Source of the DNA: Clostridium sp. Cult3
Lineage (GTDB): Bacteria > Bacillota > Clostridia > Tissierellales > Tepidimicrobiaceae
NCBI RefSeq assembly: GCF_021655115.1
Contig: NZ_PPXY01000014.1
Coordinates: 1-38,014, forward strand
Length of the DNA stretch: 38,014 nt
Reading direction: 5' to 3'
Shown here: positions 23,370-32,966 of the stretch, one piece after another
Layout: the number at the start of each line of letters is the position of its first letter
Numbering within the stretch: the first letter of the stretch is position 1
The notes under the pieces: model-generated
The model's input: the letters and a program-made list of their open reading frames with translations, nothing else
Databases searched by the model: none
What the model was told of the DNA's origin: nothing
Position numbers and translations under genes: made by a program

Positions 23370-24302
23370 ATGGAATATAAAGACTATTACAAGATATTAG
23401 GGGTAAAGAAGAATGCAAGTAATGACGAAATCAAAAAAGCTTATAGAAAATTGGCTAAAAAGTACCATCCAGATTTAAATCCAGATGATAAAGAAGCCCA
23501 GGAAAAGTTTAAAGATATAAACGAAGCCTATGAAGTTTTAGGAGATGAGAATAAACGGAAGAAATATGATACATTTGGCAGCGGATATAATTTTACCAAT
23601 GGGCAAAACTTTGATCCTTCCCAATTTGGATTTGAAAATTTTGGGGATGGATATAGATATACCTATACCACTGGGGGAGAAGGATTTAGTGATTTTTTCA
23701 ACATGTTTTTTGGTGGGGAAGACTTTGGGATAAGCGATTTGTTTGGTGGTAGGTCTAGGGGTAGAACATCTTACTATGATCCTAAGCCCCAATCCTACGA
23801 ATCAGAAATCAATATTAATTTAGAAGAAGGCTATAATGGTACTACTAAGACTATATCCTTTAGGGTAGGAAATCAGACAAAATCGTTATCGGTAAAGGTA
23901 CCTAAGGGAATATTGCCCGGGAAAAAAATAAAGATTAAAGGCGAAAAAGCTGGAATCAGTGGAGATATTTATCTTAAGGTAAATTTTCTATCCCATGGGA
24001 AATATAGACTTGAGGGATTGGACATTTATCAAAAAGTAGATTTGCTTCCTTGGGAAGCTGCCTTAGGGGCCAAGGTGTTGATAAATACTTTATCAGGAGA
24101 CAAGATCAAGATAACCATACCTTCTAATATGGAAGGGGGTAAAAAGATAAGGATTCCTAGGAAGGGATATAGAGATATGAAAGGAAATATAGGGGATTTA
24201 TACATTGAAGCCAATATAGTAAACCCTCCTCATCTAACAGAAGAGCAAAAAAAGTTGTATGAAGAATTACGAGCTATAAACACATATAATCCGAGAGATT
24301 AA
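23370..24302 (+). CDS. DnaJ-type cochaperone, CbpA-like (no zinc finger)
   Basis: A 310-aa J-protein. The J domain is residues 1-70 with H33-P34-D35, which stimulates DnaK ATPase. A glycine/phenylalanine-rich link (about 70-130) follows, then two C-terminal beta domains (from about 145) that hold clients. The CxxCxGxG zinc domain of classical DnaJ is missing, as in CbpA. ATG at 23370 follows AGGGGTGA. It precedes clpB by 12 bp behind a CtsR box, so it probably supplies DnaK with substrates for ClpB-driven disaggregation. Confidence 0.92.
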   Translation: MEYKDYYKILGVKKNASNDEIKKAYRKLAKKYHPDLNPDDKEAQEKFKDINEAYEVLGDENKRKKYDTFGSGYNFTNGQNFDPSQFGFENFGDGYRYTYTTGGEGFSDFFNMFFGGEDFGISDLFGGRSRGRTSYYDPKPQSYESEININLEEGYNGTTKTISFRVGNQTKSLSVKVPKGILPGKKIKIKGEKAGISGDIYLKVNFLSHGKYRLEGLDIYQKVDLLPWEAALGAKVLINTLSGDKIKITIPSNMEGGKKIRIPRKGYRDMKGNIGDLYIEANIVNPPHLTEEQKKLYEELRAINTYNPRD

Positions 24303-24314
24303 GAGGTGATATAG

Positions 24315-26903
24315 ATGGATTTAAATAGGTTTACTCAAAAAAGTATAGAAGCTATACAGAATTCCCAAGAGATAGCAATTAAACATGGCAATCCTCAACT
24401 AGAGGAAATGCATATTCACTATGCCTTGGTATATCAAAACGAGGGTTTAATACCTAAGGTGTTATCCTATATGGGTGAAAATGTAGAGCTTATTAAAAAT
24501 GATGTAGCTAAGGAATTGGAAAGCTTTCCTAAACAATCTGGTGGAGGAGGTACCCTCTATCCTAGTAGAATCTATACCAAAGTACTATTAAATGCTGAGG
24601 AGGAAGCTAAAAAATTTGGTGATGAATTTGTTGGGGTAGAGCATATCTATATATCCTTATTGAAGGAAAGGGGAATTAAATCTGAGAAAATATTTCATAG
24701 GTATAATATCAATCTACAGAGATTTTTGGAAGCCCTCAAAAAGATAAGAGGTAGTCAAATTATAACATCTGACAATCCAGAAGCTACCTATGATGCCCTA
24801 GAGAGATTTGGAAGAGATCTAACAGAAGAAGCAAGAAAAGGGAAAATAGATCCGGTAATAGGTAGAGATGATGAAATAAGAAACACCATTCGAATCTTAT
24901 CTAGAAGGACTAAAAACAATCCAGTTTTAATAGGGGAGCCAGGAGTAGGTAAGACTGCTATTATAGAAGGATTAGCCCAAAGGATAGTAAATGGAGACGT
25001 GCCGGAAGGGTTAAAGGATAAAACCATATTTGCCCTAGACATGGGAGCTTTAATTGCAGGAGCCAAGTATAGAGGGGAGTTTGAAGAAAGGCTAAAGGCA
25101 GTATTAAAGGAAATAGAGGATTCCGATGGAAGGATCATAATGTTTATAGATGAAATTCACAATATAGTTGGAGCAGGAAGGACAGAAGGATCTATGGATG
25201 CTTCCAATCTATTAAAGCCCATGTTAGCTCGTGGAGAAATCTTATGTATTGGTGCTACAACTTTAGATGAATATAGACAATATATAGAAAAGGATGCTGC
25301 ATTAGAGAGAAGATTCCAAAAGGTGTTGATAGACGAGCCTTCCTTAGAGGACACCATATCCATCCTTCGAGGGATCAAGGAAAAATATGAAATACACCAT
25401 GGTATTAGGATTTCAGACAATGCAGTTATTGCATGTGCCACCTTATCTGATAGATATATTAGCGACAGATACCTACCAGATAAGGCTATAGACCTAATGG
25501 ATGAAGCTTCCGCCATGATAAGAACGGAAATAGACAGTATGCCTGTAGAGTTAGATGAAACTCGAAGGAGAATACTCCAGTTAGAAATTGAAAGGGAAGC
25601 TTTGAAAAAGGAAACTGATGAAGGCTCTAAGATGCGCCTTGAGAATATAGAGAAGGAGATTTCAAACTTAAAAGAGGAATATGACATTAAAAAAGCCCAA
25701 TGGGAAGAAGAAAAGAAGAATATATCCACCATTAAAGATATAAAGGAACAAATAGATAAGGCAAGGATAGAGATAGAAGATGCAGAGAGGAAATACGATC
25801 TAGAAAGATTGTCTCAGCTAAAATATGGTAAACTACCTCAATTGGAAAGACAATTAGAGGAAGCTAATTTAAAATACCAAGGCCAGGATAGGATGCTTAA
25901 GGAAGAAGTAACGGAAGAAGAAATAGCAGAAGTAGTATCCAAATGGACAGGGATTCCTGTATCTAAATTGGTGGAAACGGAAAGGGAGAAGCTATTAAAT
26001 CTTGATGATATCCTTCACAGGCGAGTTGTAGGGCAGGATGAAGCTGTCGAATCCGTTGTAGATGCAGTTATTAGAGCTAGAGCTGGTATTAAGCCTGTAA
26101 ATAGACCTGTAGGTTCCTTTATATTCTTAGGACCAACAGGAGTAGGTAAAACTGAATTGGCTAAGGCCTTGACAGAAACCCTTTTTGATGATGAAAGAAA
26201 TATGGTAAGGATTGACATGAGTGAATATATGGAGAAACACTCAGTATCAAGGCTTATAGGAGCCCCACCTGGATACGTAGGATATGATGAAGGAGGTCAG
26301 CTAACGGAAGCTGTTAGGAGAAAGCCCTATTCCGTAATACTATTTGATGAAATAGAAAAGGCCCATTCTGATGTATTCAATATATTGTTGCAAGTATTAG
26401 ACGATGGTAGACTGACGGATAACCAAGGAAGGACTGTAGACTTTAAAAATACCGTCATCATAATGACCTCCAATATAGGTTCATCTTATCTAATAGAGGG
26501 TCTGAAAGCTGATGGGAAAATTGATGAAAACACCAAAGAAATAGTAATGGACGAGATGAAGAGAACCTTTAGACCAGAATTTTTAAATCGACTAGATGAA
26601 ATAGTAATGTTTAAACCCTTACGAAAAGAGGAGATATATAAGATAATCGATTTACAGATATGGGAAATAGAGAATAGGCTAAGGGATAGACAGATAACCA
26701 TAGAATTTACCAATGAAGCCAAGGAATTTGTTTTAAATAGGGCTTATTCTATCCAATATGGAGCTAGACCAGTAAAAAGATTTCTACAAAAACATCTAGA
26801 AACAGAGATGGGAAGGATGATAATAAAAGGGGATCTAAAGGATAAAGACAGATTGGCCGTCAGTGTAGATAGAGATAGTTTAAAGATGAAAGTCGATAAT
26901 TAA
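24315..26903 (+). CDS. clpB: ATP-dependent disaggregase ClpB
   Basis: An 862-aa Hsp100 protein that pulls polypeptides out of aggregates with DnaK. Order: N domain (1-145), AAA-1 with Walker A GEPGVGKT at 207-214, a middle coiled-coil domain rich in Glu and Lys (about 410-530) that marks ClpB rather than ClpC, AAA-2 with GPTGVGKT at 606-613 and [11 protein letters not shown], and a C-terminal oligomerisation part. No ClpP-binding loop is evident. RBS AGAGGTGAT. Operon partner of the J-protein; controlled by CtsR. Confidence 0.96.
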   Translation: MDLNRFTQKSIEAIQNSQEIAIKHGNPQLEEMHIHYALVYQNEGLIPKVLSYMGENVELIKNDVAKELESFPKQSGGGGTLYPSRIYTKVLLNAEEEAKKFGDEFVGVEHIYISLLKERGIKSEKIFHRYNINLQRFLEALKKIRGSQIITSDNPEATYDALERFGRDLTEEARKGKIDPVIGRDDEIRNTIRILSRRTKNNPVLIGEPGVGKTAIIEGLAQRIVNGDVPEGLKDKTIFALDMGALIAGAKYRGEFEERLKAVLKEIEDSDGRIIMFIDEIHNIVGAGRTEGSMDASNLLKPMLARGEILCIGATTLDEYRQYIEKDAALERRFQKVLIDEPSLEDTISILRGIKEKYEIHHGIRISDNAVIACATLSDRYISDRYLPDKAIDLMDEASAMIRTEIDSMPVELDETRRRILQLEIEREALKKETDEGSKMRLENIEKEISNLKEEYDIKKAQWEEEKKNISTIKDIKEQIDKARIEIEDAERKYDLERLSQLKYGKLPQLERQLEEANLKYQGQDRMLKEEVTEEEIAEVVSKWTGIPVSKLVETEREKLLNLDDILHRRVVGQDEAVESVVDAVIRARAGIKPVNRPVGSFIFLGPTGVGKTELAKALTETLFDDERNMVRIDMSEYMEKHSVSRLIGAPPGYVGYDEGGQLTEAVRRKPYSVILFDEIEKAHSDVFNILLQVLDDGRLTDNQGRTVDFKNTVIIMTSNIGSSYLIEGLKADGKIDENTKEIVMDEMKRTFRPEFLNRLDEIVMFKPLRKEEIYKIIDLQIWEIENRLRDRQITIEFTNEAKEFVLNRAYSIQYGARPVKRFLQKHLETEMGRMIIKGDLKDKDRLAVSVDRDSLKMKVDN

Positions 26904-26905
26904 CA

Positions 26906-26946
26906 AAACCCTAGCAACAAGTCAATGACTTGTTGCTAGGATTTTA
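26906..26946. terminator. Terminator between clpB and the ubiB-like gene
   Basis: A perfect 14-bp stem (26910-26923 with 26927-26940) and 3-base loop, flanked by AAAA and TTTT, serves both converging genes. Confidence 0.9.
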
Positions 26947-26958
26947 TATTTTCAACCA

Positions 26959-28539
26959 TTACAATTTTCCTGACTGGAATATAGAAATCAACAACAACAG
27001 CCCAGCTATACCAGCACCTAAATACCCTACTATACCTATGGCTGATACACCATAGATTTTCAATCCTACATTTGCATTGATTACTAGGGAAGAGCTCACC
27101 AATAGGCCTGCTACTATTATGGCAAATATAAGTCGATTGACCATTCGGTTTATTTCGTTTAAACCATCGTCTATGTTTTGAAGCTTTAAGTTTAGCTTTA
27201 GTCTTCCGGCTAATCCAGTATTTATAAACTCCAAAGCCTTAGAGGATAATTCTAGACTAGATTTAATAGACGTATACAAAAATAGAGCCAATTCCTTTGG
27301 ATCCATATTATTAAATTTATTTTTTACCATCTGTTCCTCGAAGTAAGGAAGAGCAATATCTATTATGGTCAATTGTTTATCTATCTTGGCCAGTACTCCC
27401 TGGAGGGTCATCATTCCCTTTACTAATAGAGTTATATCCTTAGGCATATTGATATTGTTTTCTTTACATATTATCATGATCTCTTCCAATATCTGAGGGA
27501 GGTCATAGTTGTGGATGGATTCATCTATATAGGTATCATACATAGTTTCTATATCCTTGTGAAGCCTATTTACATCTATAGGGCCTTTTTTTATGCCTAT
27601 TTTTAAAACGGATTTGGTCATTAATTGAATATCCCCTGTAGCAGCCCCTTCTAATATTTGGTTTAATTTTTTCCTTAAATTCAGATCCAAACTTCCCATA
27701 AGACCAAAATCTATATATCCTATGGCATTTTCATGGATTAATATATTTCCTGGGTGAGGGTCTGCATGGAAAAAACCATCCTCAAATATCTGTTTAAAAT
27801 AATTATAAGTAAGTTTGGTGGCTATATCGTGGATATCATAACCTTCTTCTGACAACTGACTTGTATTATCTATTTTTATTCCAGATATATAATCCATCAC
27901 CAAAATCTTGTCCGTACAATATTCTTCATAGACTTTGGGGCAGGTTATGAACTTTACATCTTTGTTGTTCTCAGTAAACTTGATAATATTGTTCATCTCT
28001 TCTACGAAGTTTAATTCCTTTTGGGCAGCGGTGCTTAGTTCTTCTACTATCTCCTTCATATCTACAACTTCCCCTGTAGCAGTAAAATTGACAAAGGGGG
28101 CAAGTTTTTTTAGTATTTGAATATCTGATAACATCCGTTCTCTAACTAAGGGTCTCTGAACTTTTATTACCACTTTTTCTCCAGTTTTAAGCTTGGCAGA
28201 ATATACCTCAGCCAGGGAAGCAGAAGCTATTGGGATTGTCTTAAATTCCATGAATATATCGTCAATAGAGCCTTTTAACTCTCCCTCTATGACCCTTTTC
28301 ATTGTGTCAAAATCTTCAGGCTTAACTTCATCCTGCAATTTTTGGAATTCATCTATGTATTCCATAGGCAATATATCTGGGCGAGTAGATAGTATTTGTC
28401 CAATCTTAACAAAGGTTGGACCCAGCTCTTCTAACACCAACCTTAATTCCTTTGGATCTCCTATTCCATTCTTAAACCCATGTTTTACAGACACGGATAC
28501 GATCTCTTTAAGCCTTTTTTTTGTATAATTATTATCCAT
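26959..28539 (-). CDS. ABC1/UbiB-family protein kinase-like protein
   Basis: A 526-aa UbiB-like atypical kinase. The family-specific KxGQ motif is at 45-48 (KIGQILSTRPDILP), the alanine-rich nucleotide loop is near 103-114 (IASASLAEVYSA), and HADPHPGNIL and YIDFGLMG supply the catalytic and metal-binding residues. The last ~60 residues hold two membrane helices. Relatives affect quinone or lipid metabolism by an unclear mechanism; Clostridia often lack quinones, so the role here is unknown. ATG at 28539 is used rather than a TTG at 28566; its ribosome site AAGGTG lies inside a hairpin. Confidence 0.88.
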   Translation of the reverse strand: MDNNYTKKRLKEIVSVSVKHGFKNGIGDPKELRLVLEELGPTFVKIGQILSTRPDILPMEYIDEFQKLQDEVKPEDFDTMKRVIEGELKGSIDDIFMEFKTIPIASASLAEVYSAKLKTGEKVVIKVQRPLVRERMLSDIQILKKLAPFVNFTATGEVVDMKEIVEELSTAAQKELNFVEEMNNIIKFTENNKDVKFITCPKVYEEYCTDKILVMDYISGIKIDNTSQLSEEGYDIHDIATKLTYNYFKQIFEDGFFHADPHPGNILIHENAIGYIDFGLMGSLDLNLRKKLNQILEGAATGDIQLMTKSVLKIGIKKGPIDVNRLHKDIETMYDTYIDESIHNYDLPQILEEIMIICKENNINMPKDITLLVKGMMTLQGVLAKIDKQLTIIDIALPYFEEQMVKNKFNNMDPKELALFLYTSIKSSLELSSKALEFINTGLAGRLKLNLKLQNIDDGLNEINRMVNRLIFAIIVAGLLVSSSLVINANVGLKIYGVSAIGIVGYLGAGIAGLLLLISIFQSGKL

Positions 28540-28546
28540 AGCAAAC

Positions 28547-28574
28547 AAAACACCTTGAAGAATCAAGGTGTTTT
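28547..28574 (-). terminator. Hairpin that may attenuate the ubiB-like gene
   Basis: An 11-bp perfect stem (28574-28564 with 28557-28547) with a 6-base loop is followed on the minus strand by TTTTGTTTG. It looks like a terminator after the phasin-like gene, but its 3' arm contains the AAGGTG ribosome site of the next gene, 11 bases before its ATG. Confidence 0.7.
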
Positions 28575-28585
28575 ATCCCTCCATA

Positions 28586-28882
28586 TTAGTTATTTTTTTC
28601 TAGCTTATCGATTCTATTACTTAAGGTTTCTAAATCTTCTTTTGTTGCAAGATTTAAGCTATCTAGATAGTTTTTAATATTATTTTCTACATCGACAATA
28701 TTCTGGGCATTGGACTTGTTGTCTTCCACTACCCTTTTTAGCTCCTCGTTTAACTTCTTACCTTGTTCTACTGTTATCTTACCTCTTTCTACCAAATCCT
28801 GTACTAGATCATTAGCTTTTTCATAAGTTAGAGCAAGACTACCAATACCTGCAAAAAACACCTTTTTTAATAGATCTTCCAT
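28586..28882 (-). CDS. Phasin-like coiled-coil protein
   Basis: A 98-aa, mostly helical, charged protein: MEDLLKKVFFAGIGSLALTYEKANDLVQDLVERGKITVEQGKKL, then a heptad-rich tail (EDLETLSNRIDKLEKN). This pattern matches the phasin-superfamily or PHA-granule-like proteins often paired with ABC1/UbiB kinases. The ATG at 28882 follows GGGAGGGATC. It lies between yaaR and the ubiB-like gene on the same strand. Granule binding has not been shown for such clostridial members, so the role is open. Confidence 0.75.
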   Translation of the reverse strand: MEDLLKKVFFAGIGSLALTYEKANDLVQDLVERGKITVEQGKKLNEELKRVVEDNKSNAQNIVDVENNIKNYLDSLNLATKEDLETLSNRIDKLEKNN

Positions 28883-28909
28883 AGTGATCCCTCCCAAAAT
28901 TATTAACAC

Positions 28910-29356
28910 CTATGTAAGAATATCTAGAAGTATACCCTTAATATCATCAAGTTTTTTAAGTATCTTTATCCTATTGCCTTCTAGGTCTAAAAAATCTTTA
29001 GTTAATTCATCTAATTCATTATCAACCTTCTTTACTAATGAATATACCCTATGTCTACCCCTTCTATCCAAGGAATTTTCCTTATAAAATATGTGGGAAT
29101 TATTTATGGTAATATCTAGAAAATCCTTTACTAGTTTTTTATACTGAATTAAATCCTCAATAAACAGTTTGTCCTGAAGTTTACTGGACTGTACTTCTAT
29201 CTTATCATATAATATCTTAAGTTGCTCTTTTATATGCTCTTGTTCTATTTCATTTAATTTATTTTTAAAGGTTTCATGAACTTCATTTTTTCGAGTTCTA
29301 TTTACATTGTCAATTCTTGTTATATTGCTTATACTTGCTCTTTCGATCCTAGACAT
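28910..29356 (-). CDS. YaaR family protein (DUF327)
   Basis: A 148-aa helical cytosolic protein. The C-terminal half carries the family block GRHRVYSLVKKVDNELDELTKDFLDLE. No enzymatic motif is seen and the function of the family is not established. The ATG at 29356 follows GGAAGGTGG; an upstream in-frame extension would be hydrophobic and lacks a ribosome site. A TATAAT lies on the minus strand at 29386-29381. In Bacillus the homologue lies near the origin among DNA replication and tRNA genes, as here. Confidence 0.82.
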   Translation of the reverse strand: MSRIERASISNITRIDNVNRTRKNEVHETFKNKLNEIEQEHIKEQLKILYDKIEVQSSKLQDKLFIEDLIQYKKLVKDFLDITINNSHIFYKENSLDRRGRHRVYSLVKKVDNELDELTKDFLDLEGNRIKILKKLDDIKGILLDILT

Positions 29357-29424
29357 AGTTCCACCTTCCCTTACTATTCTATTATATACTATCGGCAACA
29401 TAAATAAAAAATATAATAATAACT

Positions 29425-29451
29425 TAAGGAAAAATGATAAAATGTCGATAT
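29425..29451 (+). promoter_or_regulatory. Sigma-D (sigma-28)-like flagellar promoter
   Basis: TAAG (29425-29428), 15 bp, GTCGATAT (29444-29451) matches the motility consensus TAAA-N15-GCCGATAT at 10 of 12 fixed bases. It lies 32 bp before the first gene of the flagellin cluster. A sigma-A -10 (TATAAT at 29449-29454) overlaps it but has no -35 partner, so sigma-D control is the better reading. Confidence 0.7.
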
Positions 29452-29483
29452 AATTATTGAAGTCAATAGATAAGGATGATCTT

Positions 29484-31856
29484 ATGGAAGCAATAAGCTT
29501 AAACAAAAAGGAAAATATAATAGAAGCCTATTCTCTAAAACCTACTCTTCCCTATGATATAGAAGGAATACTTGTAGAAAAGGAAGGCAAGAACATCAAG
29601 GTGGAAAAAACCTTTGAAGACAGAAACCTTCAGTATGCCTTGAGGCTAAAGGAAGAAACTAGCTTCCAAGTAGGGGAAAAGATAAAAATAGATAAAGAGG
29701 ATATATTGTCCATGAAGGTGAACGAATCTCAGGAAGAATGGTTAGAAAAGTCTATAGATTCGGAAGAGATCATAAATGAATTAGGTTTTCAAGATACAGA
29801 AGAGACTAGAAGAGCAATAGAATATCTATTAAATCATAATATTCCTATAAACAAGGAGAATTTAGAATCCTTTTTTATGTCTAAAAGATATTTAGAAGAA
29901 ATAGTTGAAAATATAGATTTTGACTCCTGTATTAAGTTGTTGCACAAGGATATAGATATAGGAGAAGACTCCCTTCAAAAAATTGCTGAAGGGTTAAAGG
30001 AGATAAATAGAGAAGAACAGGATATATCTTTAATAGAACTTTTTAAATCAAATAAAAAGTTAGGCTACAAGGAAGCAGAAAAAATTGCAAAAGATATATA
30101 TGGAACTAGGATGGGAAAAGATGTTTATGACAGTATCATAGCACTAGATAGACAAAAGATGCCCATAAATAGGCAAAATATAGAAAAGGTTATGGAAGTA
30201 ATAGACAAACTTCAGGACTTGAGGGAATACGATGATGAGATATTGGTAAAGGCATTAAAAGAAGAAGCTACCGTAAACATTGAAAACCTATATAAACTTA
30301 AACACTCTTATAATACTAGTGGTATAGATACGAATATTACTTCTACCATATACGATAATTTCACCATAGAAGAAGAACTGTCTCTAGAGGATATATTGGC
30401 AATACTAAGAGAATTGAATTTAGATGAGAGGGAAGAAAACATCAATCTAATAAGGGAGCTTGTTTTAAATGAGGTAGATATTACAAGGGATAATGTAGAA
30501 AAGATTATGGATTTGAAGGGAGACTTAGAGGAACTGATAACCCTTTTAGATGAAGTTCATGTGGTTAGATTAATAGATGATAGGATAGACCCACTAAAAG
30601 AAGATATATCCAAATTAGTAAAGATAGTTAAGGACCTACCTCCTTTAGAAGAGGATATCCAATTAGATCAGGCAAAAGATATATTGAAGGAAGTAGCAAA
30701 TTTGAAATCCATTACCTACAGGGATTTGATAAACTTGATCAAATCTGGAAAGGACTTTAGGGTAGAAAATTTGAAGGAAGTAATCTCCACAGATAAAAAC
30801 TTAGATAAGGGGTTAAATGGGAAAACTGCTGAAAAAGCTATAACCATTTCCAATATATTTAACACCCTAGGAGAAGTAGATTCAAATACTATAGCCTTTG
30901 CAGTAAAGAGGTACAATACCATAAGCTTACACAATCTATATGAATCTCAAAGGGAGTTAAACCATGGCGAAGATATAGCCTTAGAACCTATAAGCCAGCT
31001 AGAGGAAAGCCTTATTAGACAGGAATACTTAAATGCTAGAAGCAATACCACATTAAATATAATTAGGATGAGCATAGAAGATGGCTTAGATATAGAGCAT
31101 ATGGCTATAGAGGAGCTAAATGAATATATAGATGACAAGATGAAGGCTAGGGATTTTAGTAAGCTATCCAAGAGGATAGCCCATATGAAAGGAAAAGAGG
31201 ATATATTAGTATCTATGGCAATAAAAAATCATCTCAATATGTCTATTAATCAATTAAACTTTTTAAACGATCTTTTACACAGTAGCAATGGTTTAGGTTC
31301 TATAATAGATTTAATATTAAAGAAACAGAAGCATTCCATGGATAAGGAGTTAAAAGAAGGAACCCAAATATTGGAGAATAGAATCAAGGAATTTTCTACT
31401 TCCCTAAAGGAAGGGAAAGATAGGGTCAAAGAGGATTATAAAGATGTGCTAGAGAGTTTAGAAGATCTAAGCCAGTCATCAGACTCTAATGGTAGAGAAA
31501 AAGATGAATCCATGAAACAGATGGAAAAGTATTTAGAGCTACAGGATATGCTTTCTAAAGATGATCTAATCTTACAGCTGCCGATGGTGGCAGGAGAAGG
31601 ATACAAAAATGTTAATTTAATAATTCCCAACGTTAAAAAGGGTATAGATAAGAACAATATGCTATTTTACTTCAATATTCATACAGAACATCTAGGGGAG
31701 CTAAGCTTTAACTTAAGGGTAAAAGGAAGGGATGTGTCTGTAGATTTTGAAGGAAATAAAGAAGATATGATATTAGAAAACAAAAATATATTGGAAAGCG
31801 GATTAAATAGGATTGGCTATAATTTAAAAGAAATGAAAGTAAATACTCTATATTAG
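29484..31856 (+). CDS. Large FliK-like flagellar protein (DUF6240-like)
   Basis: A 790-aa hydrophilic protein without signal peptide or membrane helices. An N-terminal ~85 residues look like a small beta domain (GILVEKEGKNIKVEKTFEDRN). The long centre is helical and made of degenerate repeats of the type 'NHNIPINKENLESFF', 'KMPINRQNIEKVM', 'NEVDITRDNVEKIM', spaced irregularly. The last ~85 residues resemble the hook-length control domain of FliK (HTEHLGELSFNLRVKGRDVSVDF). The ATG at 29484 with AAGGATGAT is preferred to a TTG at 29457. First gene after a sigma-D-like promoter and before flagellin; a flagellar role is likely, the exact one unknown. Confidence 0.72.
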   Translation: MEAISLNKKENIIEAYSLKPTLPYDIEGILVEKEGKNIKVEKTFEDRNLQYALRLKEETSFQVGEKIKIDKEDILSMKVNESQEEWLEKSIDSEEIINELGFQDTEETRRAIEYLLNHNIPINKENLESFFMSKRYLEEIVENIDFDSCIKLLHKDIDIGEDSLQKIAEGLKEINREEQDISLIELFKSNKKLGYKEAEKIAKDIYGTRMGKDVYDSIIALDRQKMPINRQNIEKVMEVIDKLQDLREYDDEILVKALKEEATVNIENLYKLKHSYNTSGIDTNITSTIYDNFTIEEELSLEDILAILRELNLDEREENINLIRELVLNEVDITRDNVEKIMDLKGDLEELITLLDEVHVVRLIDDRIDPLKEDISKLVKIVKDLPPLEEDIQLDQAKDILKEVANLKSITYRDLINLIKSGKDFRVENLKEVISTDKNLDKGLNGKTAEKAITISNIFNTLGEVDSNTIAFAVKRYNTISLHNLYESQRELNHGEDIALEPISQLEESLIRQEYLNARSNTTLNIIRMSIEDGLDIEHMAIEELNEYIDDKMKARDFSKLSKRIAHMKGKEDILVSMAIKNHLNMSINQLNFLNDLLHSSNGLGSIIDLILKKQKHSMDKELKEGTQILENRIKEFSTSLKEGKDRVKEDYKDVLESLEDLSQSSDSNGREKDESMKQMEKYLELQDMLSKDDLILQLPMVAGEGYKNVNLIIPNVKKGIDKNNMLFYFNIHTEHLGELSFNLRVKGRDVSVDFEGNKEDMILENKNILESGLNRIGYNLKEMKVNTLY

Positions 31857-31864
31857 GTGAGAAT

Positions 31865-32068
31865 ATGAAAATACGTTTAGTCCCACAAAAATATATTAAA
31901 GAGGCCTATGAAAAGAAGAAACAGGAAGGCAATTCTCAACTAAAAAAGGAACTGGGAATAGAAAATGTGGAAAAGGTCCCAAAGGAATTATTTCAAATTC
32001 TAGGAGAGACCTTATCCTTTATCGAAAATGTAAACAATATGGAGGGAGAGAAAGATGAGGATAAATAA
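31865..32068 (+). CDS. Small hypothetical protein upstream of flagellin
   Basis: A 67-aa charged protein (MKIRLVPQKYIKEAYEKKK...), 8 bp after the FliK-like gene with TTAGGTGAG as ribosome site. Its last 14 bases overlap the start of the flagellin gene, which suggests translational coupling. I do not recognise a family. Size and place would suit a small regulator or export chaperone, but no motif supports that. Confidence 0.7.
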   Translation: MKIRLVPQKYIKEAYEKKKQEGNSQLKKELGIENVEKVPKELFQILGETLSFIENVNNMEGEKDEDK

Positions 32069-32951
32069 CAATATACCGGCCTTAAATACCCACAGGATGT
32101 TGAATATCAATACCAATGGACTGGAAAAGGCTTTAGAAAAACTATCATCAGGAAAGAGGATTAATAAGGCTGCCGACGATGCAGCAGGACTAGCTATATC
32201 CCAAAAGATGGAAGCACAGATAAGAGGCTTAAGACAAGCTTCAAGAAACGGCCTAGACGGCATATCCTTAATCCAGACTGCGGAAGGAGCATTAAACGAA
32301 GTTCATGCTATGCTGCAGAGGATGAGAGAACTGTCTGTACAAGGGGCCAACGGAATATATGCAGATGAGGATTTAGAAGCCATAGCCAATGAACTAAAAG
32401 AATTAACAGAGCAGATAGATAAAATTGCAAAAGATACGGAATTCAACGGAATACCATTATTGAAAGGGGATCTAAGTAGTGATAATACTTCTACCCACCT
32501 TAGACTTCATATAGGAGCAAATAAAGACCAATATATTAAGATAGATATGTCAGAGATAAATATTACTGTTAGTGATGATGATAATGATGGATTAAAGCTT
32601 ATTAATGATATTATAATAAAAGATGATGATAATGATGGATTTAAAGTTGACGATAGTGTACTAGTCCCTGAAAATTTTGAATCAGCCATAGAAATCTATG
32701 ATGCTGCAGTAACTAAGGTAGCCTCCCATCGTTCCAAACTAGGGGCTTATCAAAATAGATTAGAGCATACCATAAAGAATCTAGATAATACGGCAGAAAA
32801 TCTAACATCAGCTAAATCTAGAATAGAGGATGCTGACATGGCTATAGAGATGAGTGAATTTGTGAAATTAAGCATATTACAACAAGCAGGAACGGCTATG
32901 CTTTCTCAAGCTAATCAACTACCTCAGTCGGTACTTCAATTATTACAATAG
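32055..32951 (+). CDS. Flagellin
   Basis: A 298-aa filament protein. Both conserved D0/D1 ends are complete: N-terminal MRINNNIPALNTHRMLN to LSSGKRINKAADDAAGLAISQKM and LRQASRNGLDGISLIQTAEGALNEVHAMLQRMRELSVQGANG; C-terminal LGAYQNRLEHTIKNLDNTAENLTSAKSRIEDADMAIEM and AGTAMLSQANQLPQSVLQLLQ. The surface-exposed middle is short and contains two DDDNDG motifs 16 residues apart. GGAGGGAGAG precedes the ATG. It is followed by fliS. Probable major or accessory flagellin under the upstream sigma-D-like promoter. Confidence 0.96.
   Translation: MRINNNIPALNTHRMLNINTNGLEKALEKLSSGKRINKAADDAAGLAISQKMEAQIRGLRQASRNGLDGISLIQTAEGALNEVHAMLQRMRELSVQGANGIYADEDLEAIANELKELTEQIDKIAKDTEFNGIPLLKGDLSSDNTSTHLRLHIGANKDQYIKIDMSEINITVSDDDNDGLKLINDIIIKDDDNDGFKVDDSVLVPENFESAIEIYDAAVTKVASHRSKLGAYQNRLEHTIKNLDNTAENLTSAKSRIEDADMAIEMSEFVKLSILQQAGTAMLSQANQLPQSVLQLLQ
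32574..32641 (+). repeat. Internal flagellin repeat coding DDDNDG
   Basis: Two identical 20-bp copies (32574-32593 and 32622-32641) start 48 bp apart, each coding DDDNDG in the exposed domain. The D-x-D-x-D-G order resembles a calcium-binding loop, though position 8 is lysine and position 12 is not glutamate. Confidence 0.8.
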
Positions 32952-32966
32952 GAGATGATTTGAACT

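Noticed and set aside
25157-25732. A 191-codon minus-strand frame inside clpB
   Set aside because: It is a serine-rich shadow of the clpB coding strand without ribosome site; many similar antisense frames lie in copA, pncB and ior for the same reason.
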